Shown: piece by piece, positions 6,502 to 13,128 of the stretch | How the letters are laid out: every line of letters starts with the position of its first letter | Position numbering within the stretch: position 1 is the stretch's first letter | DNA from: JAAKFL01 sp964629645 | GTDB lineage: Bacteria > Chlamydiota > Chlamydiia > Chlamydiales > SLFE01 | Direction: 5' to 3' | Assembly: GCA_964629645.1 (NCBI GenBank) | Contig: CAZVSU010000071.1 | Span: forward strand, 1-13,128 | Length of the DNA: 13,128 nt | Notes under the pieces: generated by a model | Seen by the model: the letters and a program-made list of their open reading frames with translations, nothing else | Told to the model about the DNA's origin: nothing | Databases searched by the model: none | Program-made: the position numbers and the translations under genes

Positions 6502-9212
6502 CGACAGCCGCCCTTTTAGCCGCCATATTTTTTCCTCTCGTCGTCTCTCCTCTCTTTCTTCTTTTGCAGAAAATGAAAGGGCAAAATTTGGGGCTCGTTT
6601 CTGCAGTGATTGCGTCCATCTCTCTCGCCTGCGTCCTGATGCTTTGGGCCAGGCTCCCCACCCAAGGGTCTTTGGCCGTCATGATCCCTTGGGCCCCCAA
6701 TCTCGGGGTGAATCTCTCATTTGTTGTCGACGGCCTCTCTTTATTTTTTGGGATTCTCGTGACGGGGATGGGAGTTCTCGTTAACTTTTATGCCAATTTT
6801 TACATGGATTCCGAAGAGGAGGGAATCGGCCGTTTCTACACCTGTTTGACCTTTTTCATGGGGTCGATGCTCGGCGCCATTTTTTCTGATAACTTAATGC
6901 TTCTTTACCTTTTCTGGGAGCTGACCGGGATCGCCTCTTATCTATTGATCGGTTACAACAGGGACTCCGAAGAGGCCTCCGGCAACGCGAGATTGGCGCT
7001 GCTCGTCACCTTTTTCACCGGATTTTTCTTCTTTATCGGAATCATTCTTGTGGGGATCTTAGACGGAACCTATCGCCTTTCCGAAATTGTTGACAAAGGA
7101 ATCAATTTTTCAACCGATCCTATCTGGGGAACGATGATCGCCTTTTTCTTTTTAATCGGGATTTTAGGAAAATCGGCGCAAGCGCCCTTTCACTTTTGGC
7201 TTCCAAAGGCGATGGTGGCTCCCATCCCGGTGAGCAGCTATCTGCACGCCGCGACGATGGTCAAGCTCGGCATCTACCTCACTGCGAGAGTCTATCCCAT
7301 CTTGGTCACAAGCGACATTTGGTATCCTCTTTTGACATCGGTCTGTTATGCGACCATGCTTTTTGGCGCCGTTTTCTCGCTCCTAGCAAACGACTTAAAG
7401 GGAATTTTGGCTTATGCGACCATCAGCCAGCTCGGATTTTTTATCGGTTTCTACGGGATGGGAGGAGAAGAGGGGGTGCGCTTCGATTTTGTCCATATCT
7501 TCAATCACGCGCTCTACAAGGGAAGTCTTTTCATGTTGGTGGGCATCATCACAAAAGCAACCGGCATTCGCGACATCCGTTATCTGGGAGGTCTTTGGAA
7601 CAAACTTCCCCTTACGACCTTTTCATTTTTTTTGGCTGCCGGCGCCATGGCAGGTGTTCCGGGAACGACCGGTTTTTTGAGCAAAGAGTTGATTCTCAGT
7701 GATATTTTGGGCCGTGAGTGGACGAGCGGCATGATTTTGATTTTCGTTCTTTTGATGACCGCTCTTGTGTTTAAAGTGGCTTTTTCGGCCCGCCTATTTT
7801 TTCATCTCTTTGTGAGGCAGAAAGGAGTCGGAACATTTGACGTCAAGCGACCTTCTCTTTTGCTTCAGATGTCTCCCCTGATTTTAAGCTCGGCGGCATT
7901 TGTTTTCGGCGTTTGGCCTGTGCCATTGGAATTTCTGACGGGCAGTTTTTTTGTCTCTTCGCTGCACTTGCAGCAACCCATTGACATCGAGCTTCTTCAC
8001 GGCCCGGCGGTCGAAACTTTTGTCAGCTTGGGCATTCTAGCTGCCGGGGGACTCCTTTTTTATGCAGCGGAGCGTTCGAATCTTTGGTGGGCGGACCACA
8101 AGGTGCCGGATTGGGGCGGATTTTGGGAAAAAACGTTGGATCTTTTGCCCATGAGGGCAGAGGCAGTGACCCGTTTGGTTCATCCTTCAAAACGAAATGT
8201 TTCCATTGCCCTTCTTCTCATTGCCTTTGCTGCTGCGTGCGCGGTTCCCTTTAACAGCAGCCGGGTCTCTTTGGATCTTTTGGCATTCGATACCGTTCGT
8301 CTCGCCATCAGCGCTCTTGTGGTGATTTCCGCCTTTGCAACGGCCGCTTTCCATGGCCCGATGGTTAAGCTTCTCTCTCTTTCGATCTCAGGATTTTTCG
8401 TGACGCTTTATTTTGTCTTTTTTGCAGCGCCTGATTTGGCGATGACGCAAATTCTTGTGGAAGTGATCACGCTTGTCATCTTAGTGATGGTCTTTTCTGT
8501 GACAAGAGGGGACATCCATATGCCGCTAAAAAAACTCTCTTTTGTTTTTAGAGTGATGCTCTCATCGGCAGTAGGCCTTGCGGCGGCTTGGGCTGCGTGG
8601 GCCTTCCACAGCAACCCTTTGACAGCTCCTTTGCCCCCTTTCTTTTTCGACAATAGCGTCTCTTTGGCGAGAGGAAAAAATTTGGTCAACTTAATTTTGG
8701 TGGACTATCGAGGCTTAGATACTCTCGGTGAAACTGCAGTTCTTTTTATCGCGGCCATCGGGGTGTGGGGCATGCTCCGGATGAAAACGGATCTTCTCCG
8801 CGATATCGCATTGATCCCGTCGGCAATATTGAAAGCGCTGGTTCCCCATATTTTTGTTTTGATCAACGTTTTAGCGCTCTATCTTCTGATGCGGGGCCAC
8901 AACCATCCCGGAGGAGGATTTATCGCGGGGCTTGCCACAGGGATTTCCATGATCCTTCTCTGCATGATCTATCAAACCGGCCACATCATCACAACGTCTC
9001 AGCTTAATTTGACCCGCGTCGGGGCGATAGGGCTTTTGTTGGCGAGCGCTGTGGCCCTTTTCCCATTGCTTAACGGGCAAATGATGCTGACCCATTACGT
9101 ATGGAATGTCCCGACGCCCCTTTTGTTTGACGTCGGGGTCTACCTCGCCGTTGTCGGTGTTGTGCTGAGACTGTTTATCAGCCTGAGAGCGCGCTTAACA
9201 GGAGATCAATAG
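6498..9212 (+). CDS. mrpA: Mrp Na+/H+ antiporter subunit A fused to subunit B
   Basis: 904 residues, starting at GTG with GGAG (6487-6490) 7 nt upstream. Residues about 1-500 are the NuoL/ND5-like proton-channel core: FWELTG with E141 and GKSAQAP with K225 match the functional glutamate and lysine of MrpA, and a further lysine sits in the HAATMVK segment (K256). The C-terminal MrpA domains follow: a DUF4040-type segment at about 600-668 with APDLAMTQ, then GLDTLGET near 735-745. Residues about 780-904 are MrpB (RGHNHPGGGFIAGL, PTPLLFDVGVYL). A and B are separate genes in Bacillus but fused in the group 2 Mrp operons of several proteobacteria. It is the largest inner-membrane subunit of a complex that exchanges internal Na+ for external H+ and needs all subunits. 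mrpC starts 1 nt after the stop. Confidence 0.95.
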   Translation: MTTAALLAAIFFPLVVSPLFLLLQKMKGQNLGLVSAVIASISLACVLMLWARLPTQGSLAVMIPWAPNLGVNLSFVVDGLSLFFGILVTGMGVLVNFYANFYMDSEEEGIGRFYTCLTFFMGSMLGAIFSDNLMLLYLFWELTGIASYLLIGYNRDSEEASGNARLALLVTFFTGFFFFIGIILVGILDGTYRLSEIVDKGINFSTDPIWGTMIAFFFLIGILGKSAQAPFHFWLPKAMVAPIPVSSYLHAATMVKLGIYLTARVYPILVTSDIWYPLLTSVCYATMLFGAVFSLLANDLKGILAYATISQLGFFIGFYGMGGEEGVRFDFVHIFNHALYKGSLFMLVGIITKATGIRDIRYLGGLWNKLPLTTFSFFLAAGAMAGVPGTTGFLSKELILSDILGREWTSGMILIFVLLMTALVFKVAFSARLFFHLFVRQKGVGTFDVKRPSLLLQMSPLILSSAAFVFGVWPVPLEFLTGSFFVSSLHLQQPIDIELLHGPAVETFVSLGILAAGGLLFYAAERSNLWWADHKVPDWGGFWEKTLDLLPMRAEAVTRLVHPSKRNVSIALLLIAFAAACAVPFNSSRVSLDLLAFDTVRLAISALVVISAFATAAFHGPMVKLLSLSISGFFVTLYFVFFAAPDLAMTQILVEVITLVILVMVFSVTRGDIHMPLKKLSFVFRVMLSSAVGLAAAWAAWAFHSNPLTAPLPPFFFDNSVSLARGKNLVNLILVDYRGLDTLGETAVLFIAAIGVWGMLRMKTDLLRDIALIPSAILKALVPHIFVLINVLALYLLMRGHNHPGGGFIAGLATGISMILLCMIYQTGHIITTSQLNLTRVGAIGLLLASAVALFPLLNGQMMLTHYVWNVPTPLLFDVGVYLAVVGVVLRLFISLRARLTGDQ

Positions 9213-9213
9213 G

Positions 9214-9534
9214 ATGCCCTTTGACAGCATCGTCATCATCTTCGGCCTTTTTGCCGTCGCGTCCTTCCTTCTTCTGGACAGGAGTCTCATCAATGTGATT
9301 TGCGGCTTTGTTTTGATTTCAAATGGAGCGAATCTATTTCTTTTATCCCTAGAAGGAGATCCCGAGGGAAAGCAGGCTCCACTCATGCAAGGCAGCGACG
9401 CGCTCTCCATGCCCGATCCGTTGCCGCAAGCGATGATTTTGACCGCGATTGTGATCGGACTTGGGATGCTCGTCTTTTTGGCAGCTTTGATCTATGAGGT
9501 TCATATCGTGGAAAAAAGAGGGGTCAGAAAATAA
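9214..9534 (+). CDS. mrpC: Mrp antiporter subunit C (NuoK-like)
   Basis: 106 residues with three predicted membrane helices (about 5-22, 27-46, 73-95), as expected for MrpC, the homologue of complex I NuoK. Diagnostic stretches are LINVICGFVLISNGANLFLLS and DPLPQAMILTAIVIGLG; the latter motif (DPLPQALxLTAIVI) is typical of the family. AGGAG at 9200-9204 lies 9 nt before the ATG. The stop TAA overlaps the ATG of mrpD in TAATG, so the genes are coupled. The subunit sits in the membrane between A and D in the known complexes. Confidence 0.94.
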   Translation: MPFDSIVIIFGLFAVASFLLLDRSLINVICGFVLISNGANLFLLSLEGDPEGKQAPLMQGSDALSMPDPLPQAMILTAIVIGLGMLVFLAALIYEVHIVEKRGVRK

Positions 9535-11033
9535 TGGGTCAAAAGCTTGTGCCTGAACTTCTTTTCATGATGCCCTTGCTGTCGGCTCTTTCGTTATTTT
9601 TATGGCACACGCCGACGCTCGCGAGGCGAGGTGCAGCGGCCGCTTTCTTTACCCTGATTTTTGTCCTTTCGATCATCGGGTTTTCAGGAGCCCTTTCAGG
9701 CGAGATCCAGGTCACACTCGCCGGAGGGTGGATGGCGCCGTTCGGGATCGTCTTGGTCTACGACATGCTGTCAGCATCGCTGCTGCTCGCAGCAAACCTT
9801 GTTTTTCTAGCGACTGCGCTGTATAGTTTCGGCGAAGAAAAGATCGAAAGCGAAAAGCTGACGAAACTCCCCTTGCTCTTTTTTCTTCAGACCGGCGTGA
9901 CGCTGACGCTTTTGACGGGAGATTTTTTCAATCTTTTTGTCGCTGTCGAAGTGATGCTCGTTTCGTCTTATGCCTTGATGACGTTGACAGCCGACCTTAA
10001 GGAACTGCCGAGAGCCTTCAGTTATATCATCCTCAGTATGACAGCGAGTTTTCTTTTCCTTGTCTTGGCCGGCTCCATATACGGATATACCGGCCATCTC
10101 AATATGGCGGCGATCGCCGAGTCCCTCCAGGGGAAGGGGAATGAGCCCTTTGTAGTGTCGATAGCGCTTATCGCCTTAGTGATTTTTGGGTTGAAATCAG
10201 GGGTTTTCCCTCTCTATTTTTGGCTGCCCGACAGCTACCCCATCCTCCCCCCAAGCCTTGCGGCCCTTTTTGGAGGTGTCCTGACAAAGGTAGGCGTTTA
10301 TGTCTTGATCCGTCTTTTTGTCACAGTGTTGCCCCACGATTTAGGCTCTGTTTATCCCATCATCGCGATTCTATCGGGGTTGACTATGCTGCTCGGAGTG
10401 ATCGGAGCTGTCGGGAAGCAGACAGTCAAAGGTGTTCTCTCCTATCATATTTTGAGTCAGACCGGCTATATGATCTTTGCACTCTCGCTCTTCACGCCGG
10501 CAGCTATCGGAGCCGGCCTTTATTTTATTATTCATAACATCTTGGTGAAGTCCTCTCTTTTTCTTCTTGGCGGCTTTGGCGAAAGGGTGGCAAAGAGCGA
10601 TGAACTCGGGCGTATGGGAGGACTTTGGACCCTTTTCCCTTTTGGAGGGCTTCTCTTTTTTATTCAGGCGATGTCGCTCGCCGGCATCCCTCCTTTAAGC
10701 GGGTTTTGGGGAAAGTTTTTGATTCTTTCGGAAGGGCTCAAAGGGGAGTCTTGGATTTTAGTGGGGATCGGGGCGCTGACAAGCTTTTTTACCCTTTTCA
10801 GTATGATCAAAATTTGGACAATGGCTTACATGGGCAAGCCCGTACAGGAAAAGAGCGCCTCCTTCTCGGGACTCATCGCCTCTTCTTGCCTTCTGGTTGC
10901 GGGATCGCTTATTTTTGCATTGGCCCTTGAGCCGTCGACAAATTGGACAAAGGAGGCGGCCGAGCAGGCTTACCAGACAGGCCGCTATGTTTCTTCTGTC
11001 TACGGCGCAATAGGAAAAGGAGACACTAGGTAA
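9534..11033 (+). CDS. mrpD: Mrp antiporter subunit D (NuoN/NuoM-like)
   Basis: 499 residues, many membrane helices, full length for MrpD. The proton-translocation residues of the family can be placed: E139 in the VAVEVML helix and K221 in FGLKSGVFPLYFWLP (equivalent to E137 and K219 of Bacillus MrpD by my alignment). The segment LAGIPPLSGFWGK, shared with antiporter-like complex I subunits, is also present. It forms the second antiporter-type channel beside MrpA. Its start overlaps the mrpC stop, and its stop TAA overlaps the ATG of mrpE, again in TAATG. Confidence 0.95.
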   Translation: MGQKLVPELLFMMPLLSALSLFLWHTPTLARRGAAAAFFTLIFVLSIIGFSGALSGEIQVTLAGGWMAPFGIVLVYDMLSASLLLAANLVFLATALYSFGEEKIESEKLTKLPLLFFLQTGVTLTLLTGDFFNLFVAVEVMLVSSYALMTLTADLKELPRAFSYIILSMTASFLFLVLAGSIYGYTGHLNMAAIAESLQGKGNEPFVVSIALIALVIFGLKSGVFPLYFWLPDSYPILPPSLAALFGGVLTKVGVYVLIRLFVTVLPHDLGSVYPIIAILSGLTMLLGVIGAVGKQTVKGVLSYHILSQTGYMIFALSLFTPAAIGAGLYFIIHNILVKSSLFLLGGFGERVAKSDELGRMGGLWTLFPFGGLLFFIQAMSLAGIPPLSGFWGKFLILSEGLKGESWILVGIGALTSFFTLFSMIKIWTMAYMGKPVQEKSASFSGLIASSCLLVAGSLIFALALEPSTNWTKEAAEQAYQTGRYVSSVYGAIGKGDTR

Positions 11034-11374
11034 TGGCAAAAGCTGTCACTCGCATCGCCTATTTTTTTTGGTTTTTGGTTGTATTTTTGATCGCGTTTAT
11101 TCAGGCCAACATAGCCGTGGCCTACATCGTTTTATTTGTGCCGAACTCAAAGCTCTCTCCCTCGCTTTTTGACTACGACGTTTCCGATATGACATCATCT
11201 GAAATCCTCTTATTCACCCAGTGTCTGACGCTGACCCCCGGTACGGTCACGGTCGATATCAGCTCCGACCGGAAGTGGATCAGGGTCCATTGTCTTGACT
11301 ATCGAGAGCCCCAAAAGGTAAAAGCTGCGATCTCAAAACAATTGAAAACCCCCATTTTGAGGTTCATGCGATGA
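11033..11374 (+). CDS. mrpE: Mrp antiporter subunit E, short form
   Basis: 113 residues against about 158 in typical MrpE. The conserved part is intact: one hydrophobic segment (about 7-36), QANIAVAYIVL, then TLTPGTVTVDIS and WIRVHCLDY, which match the MrpE core LTLTPGT and the downstream beta-rich domain. What is missing is the N-terminal membrane hairpin of about 45 residues. It is not hidden upstream, because the frame has a TAG at 11027-11029, two codons before the ATG. AAAAGGAG near 11016 gives a ribosome site. The start overlaps the mrpD stop and the stop overlaps the mrpF start (ATGA). MrpE is needed for full antiporter activity in Bacillus; the effect of the short form is unknown. Confidence 0.9.
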   Translation: MAKAVTRIAYFFWFLVVFLIAFIQANIAVAYIVLFVPNSKLSPSLFDYDVSDMTSSEILLFTQCLTLTPGTVTVDISSDRKWIRVHCLDYREPQKVKAAISKQLKTPILRFMR

Positions 11375-11649
11375 TGGAGGTGTCCTTGCTCATTGGAGAG
11401 ATTGTCCTCTGCCTCTCTTTTTTTGTTGCGCTGATACGCTTTGTCAGAGGGCCTGACACCCTCGATCGCATCTTAGCGTTTGATTTGATGTCGGTCTGTA
11501 TTGTCGGCGCCGTCGTCATTTTTTCGATTCAAGCAAGTTCAAGCGTCTATCTAGAGACGCTGCTGATTTTTTCATTATTGGGCTTCGTTACGACCGTTGC
11601 CTTTATGGACAGTCTTTTTAGGGGCAGGAGGAAAAAAACGCATGATTGA
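11371..11649 (+). CDS. mrpF: Mrp antiporter subunit F
   Basis: 92 residues, three membrane helices, the usual length. The family motif RFVRGPDTLDRILAFDLMS, in which the charged loop between helices 1 and 2 carries RGP and DR, is clear at about 22-41. Two in-frame ATGs stand side by side (11371 and 11374); the first overlaps the mrpE stop in ATGA and is the likelier coupled start. The end overlaps mrpG by 8 nt. MrpF groups with E and G in the part of the complex thought to handle Na+. Confidence 0.93.
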   Translation: MMEVSLLIGEIVLCLSFFVALIRFVRGPDTLDRILAFDLMSVCIVGAVVIFSIQASSSVYLETLLIFSLLGFVTTVAFMDSLFRGRRKKTHD

Positions 11650-11926
11650 CATTCTGACGGTCATCATCTTGGATATCGGCTTGTTTTTTATTTTGCTCGG
11701 CAGCCTCGGCATCCTAAAGCTTCCCGACAGCCTTTGCCGCGCGCACGCCCTCTCGAAAGCCCTAACACTTGGGATTTCTCTCATGCTGATCGCCCTTTGG
11801 ATCCACTTAGGGGACGCCCTCTCAGGGGTGAAAATATTTCTCACGATTGTCTTTTTATTCTTTACGATCCCTCTTTCCGGCCATATTTTTGCCCTCTTCG
11901 CCGTCAAAAATTCAGAGAAATCGTAA
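11642..11926 (+). CDS. mrpG: Mrp antiporter subunit G
   Basis: 94 residues from ATG 11642, with three membrane helices. The family pattern GSLGILKLPDSLCRAHALSKALTLGI is present (in other MrpG: LGLLRFPDxYxRLHAAxKxxTLG), with the RAHALSKA region as the best match. I prefer ATG 11642 to an upstream non-ATG start at 11597, because AGGAGG (11626-11631) lies 10 nt before it and family members begin at this point. It overlaps the end of mrpF by 8 nt and closes the operon. A weak AT-rich hairpin (ACTTAA 11944-11949, TTAAGT 11960-11965) follows, with no good T-tract. Confidence 0.93.
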   Translation: MIDILTVIILDIGLFFILLGSLGILKLPDSLCRAHALSKALTLGISLMLIALWIHLGDALSGVKIFLTIVFLFFTIPLSGHIFALFAVKNSEKS

Positions 11927-11989
11927 ATTTATTTTATCTTAACACTTAAGTTTTATCATTTAAGTTTAATCAAACTAAACGGACATAAT

Positions 11990-12874
11990 ATGTTAAATCC
12001 TCTCCCTCCCGTAATTTCTGCAGTCAAAAGCTATTTCCATGCTGTTGTCAACACGTCCAAACGTGTGGTGTCGGCAATCTATCATGTGGCAGGAAGAGCC
12101 TTTAAGTCTTTGCAGGAGGCATGGCAGCACCGGAGCAATTTGAGGCACCGAGTGGTACGGCCGGTCTCACTTCCAAATGATCATGCTCCAGACGAGCAGG
12201 TGTCTCGTTCTTTTTTGATGGGGCAGATTGATGTTCAGTCTCAAATTTTTCACGATAAGCTGGATACAAATGGCGAAATCACGGACGAAGCAGCCGCTGC
12301 TGCCTCCAAATTGAGCGAGGCGGCGACAATATTGTTGGGACGTCATTTTGAGACTCTTGACGAAAGCCAGCGAATCCTAATAGTCGCGGCACAAGAAGGG
12401 GTCAACGGCTTGATCGACAAAAAATTTCAATCCTTTAATGAGCAATTCCTCGATTGGTCCAAAAAAGAGTTGAGCATTCACGATCAAGTCGCAATTCAAA
12501 GGTTGAAAGACTCGGTTCAAAAATTTGGGGATCAAATTAAAGACTTTTCCAATGAGACTATTCAGGCAGATCTCGAAAGGCTGACGGGACAGCTTCAGGC
12601 CCTTTTAGACGAAGCGAAAGGACTCCCTATACCCGATGACATGAAGGTTCCGTTTAAGGTGAAACTGATTCCCTCTGGGTTGGAACTAGACTTTCTTGAG
12701 CCCATTTCAATTTTGACATTTGGGCAACTGAAAGAAAAGATTGGAGAGAGAATCGGCCTGCTGGGGGGCGCTCTCAAGGTGGTCGTGGGAGGAAAATTAC
12801 CAAGCGATGACGACACATTGAGCGAGTGGAACGTTGAGGAAAACCAGACGTTTCAATGCGTGGTCAGAAGCTGA
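11990..12874 (+). CDS. Helical protein with C-terminal ubiquitin-like domain (putative effector)
   Basis: 294 residues, no signal peptide. Residues 1-60 are basic with two amphipathic helices; about 66-215 is charged and helical, coiled-coil-like. Residues about 221-294 form a ubiquitin-like domain. From K248 to R293 it aligns without gaps to ubiquitin 27-72 with 14 of 46 identities by my count, including K27, K29, I30, G35, G47, K48, D52, T55-L56-S57, N60, T66, V70 and R72. The Ile44 position is Val265. The protein ends one residue after R72, so the LRGG tail needed for conjugation is absent. A host-directed mimic that binds ubiquitin receptors, possibly type III secreted, is inference. GGA at 11981-11983 is a weak ribosome site; TTAACA at 11939-11944 with TTTAAT at 11965-11970 is a poor (20-bp spacer) promoter candidate. 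Confidence 0.85.
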   Translation: MLNPLPPVISAVKSYFHAVVNTSKRVVSAIYHVAGRAFKSLQEAWQHRSNLRHRVVRPVSLPNDHAPDEQVSRSFLMGQIDVQSQIFHDKLDTNGEITDEAAAAASKLSEAATILLGRHFETLDESQRILIVAAQEGVNGLIDKKFQSFNEQFLDWSKKELSIHDQVAIQRLKDSVQKFGDQIKDFSNETIQADLERLTGQLQALLDEAKGLPIPDDMKVPFKVKLIPSGLELDFLEPISILTFGQLKEKIGERIGLLGGALKVVVGGKLPSDDDTLSEWNVEENQTFQCVVRS

Positions 12875-12898
12875 TCTCTGAAGACATAAAACCGCCGC

Positions 12899-12933
12899 CT
12901 TTAAGCGTGAGGATTTAAGCCGCTAAAGTTTTT
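12899..12933 (+). terminator. Probable intrinsic terminator of the ubiquitin-like gene
   Basis: CTTT(A)AGCG (12899-12907, one bulged A) pairs with CGCTAAAG (12921-12928) around a 13-nt loop, followed by five T residues (12929-12933). It begins 25 bp after the stop codon at 12874. Confidence 0.55.
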
Positions 12934-12948
12934 CTTAGTCTACTAAAA

Positions 12949-12988
12949 GACGTCTTCAAATTAAGTCATTCGAAATTTGAAGACGTCC
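12949..12988. repeat. Perfect 14-bp inverted repeat; possible minus-strand terminator
   Basis: GACGTCTTCAAATT (12949-12962) and AATTTGAAGACGTC (12974-12987) are exact reverse complements around an 11-nt loop. On the plus strand it is followed by CCCC, not T residues. On the minus strand it is followed by TTTT, so it could terminate a gene entering from the right. Part of the right arm also belongs to a 17-bp direct repeat of the channel gene's 3' end. Confidence 0.7.
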
Positions 12989-12993
12989 CCTAG
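12977..12993 (+). repeat. 17-bp exact copy of the 3' end of the MscS-family gene
   Basis: TTGAAGACGTCCCCTAG at 12977-12993 is identical to 3361-3377, the last codons and stop of the channel gene. Read in the same frame, both spell EDVP and a TAG stop. By chance one would expect about 0.005 such pairs in 13 kb. Confidence 0.75.
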
Positions 12994-13128
12994 CCCACTC
13001 GATCTACAAATAAACGACCCCCTTTTAAACTCCATGCTCCACTTGCGATCCTCTCTTGCTCATCATTTGAGTAATGAGATTTTTGCTTGAAAGCCCTTCA
13101 AAAGATAAGCGGGGAGGGTTTGCCAAGA
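12994..13128. other. Unassigned right edge
   Basis: No gene can be supported here. On the minus strand one frame is open from the window edge to a TAA at 13027-13025 (33 residues, ending QVEHGV). It could be the C-terminus of a gene lying mostly outside the window; the inverted repeat at 12949-12988 with minus-strand TTTT would suit it as a terminator. The stretch is too short to judge. Confidence 0.25.

Noticed and set aside
7196..7702. 168-residue plus-strand frame within mrpA
   Set aside because: It is a shifted-frame shadow of the membrane-protein sequence, with no start signals and low-complexity basic content.
11597..11641. Upstream non-ATG start for mrpG adding 15 residues
   Set aside because: ATG 11642 has AGGAGG 10 nt upstream and matches where MrpG proteins normally begin; the extension is the mrpF end read in another frame.
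12863..12874. The ubiquitin-like domain as a conjugatable modifier
   Set aside because: The protein ends in VVRS with no glycine pair, so processing and conjugation as for ubiquitin is not supported.
12939..12993. A small gene ending in EDVP-stop
   Set aside because: The frame is closed by a TAA at 12916-12918 and has no start codon with a ribosome site; at most it is a relic.
1..13128. tRNA or rRNA genes, CRISPR arrays, insertion sequences
   Set aside because: I found no cloverleaf-like or rRNA sequences, no regularly spaced repeats beyond the LRR-coding units, and no transposase or integrase motifs. The excisionase-like fold of EUO reflects a regulator, not a phage remnant.

Overview
The window most likely comes from an environmental chlamydia (phylum Chlamydiota, order Parachlamydiales or a relative). 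The strongest marker is the gene at 5289-5744. It matches the chlamydia-specific regulator EUO in its duplicated excisionase-type winged helices and in near-identical core motifs. A secreted HAD-like DUF2608-type protein, an ankyrin-SET protein and two eukaryotic-like proteins at the window edges also fit an intracellular bacterium of amoebae or other eukaryotes. The Mrp antiporter operon argues against the animal-pathogen genus Chlamydia, which as far as I know lacks it. Species cannot be named from the sequence alone.

Layout. 1-994 (minus) is a partial gene cut by the window start: an Inc-like double membrane segment, an F-box-like motif and leucine-rich repeats. 995-1259 is a divergent promoter region. 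1260-3377 (plus) encodes a large MscS-family channel with a long periplasmic helical domain. It meets 3374-4150 (minus, secreted HAD/DUF2608-type protein) tail to tail, with the two stop codons overlapping in CTAG. 4184-4996 (minus, ankyrin plus SET methyltransferase) lies just upstream of the HAD gene in the same direction and probably shares its transcript. The 292-bp divergent spacer 4997-5288 holds candidate promoters for both sides and a terminator-like hairpin in the euo leader. euo (5289-5744) ends in a clear intrinsic terminator.

5851-11926 is a tight seven-gene operon: an unrecognised exported protein followed by mrpA (with mrpB fused at its C-terminus), mrpC, mrpD, mrpE, mrpF and mrpG. 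Junctions are 1-nt gaps or overlaps, which indicates translational coupling. The product is a multisubunit Na+/H+ antiporter of the 'group 2' gene arrangement. It would trade internal Na+ for external H+ and so tie sodium and pH homeostasis to sodium-based energetics.

11990-12874 (plus) encodes a helical protein ending in a ubiquitin-like domain that lines up without gaps with ubiquitin residues 27-72 but stops just before the LRGG tail. A terminator-like hairpin, then a second perfect 14-bp inverted repeat, follow. The last ~135 bp hold no gene I can identify.

The most interesting theme is the density of host mimicry within 13 kb: an F-box-like/LRR protein and a ubiquitin-fold protein (both pointing to the host ubiquitin system) and an ankyrin-SET protein (chromatin or protein methylation). 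These flank an otherwise bacterial core of osmotic and sodium homeostasis genes and the master developmental regulator.
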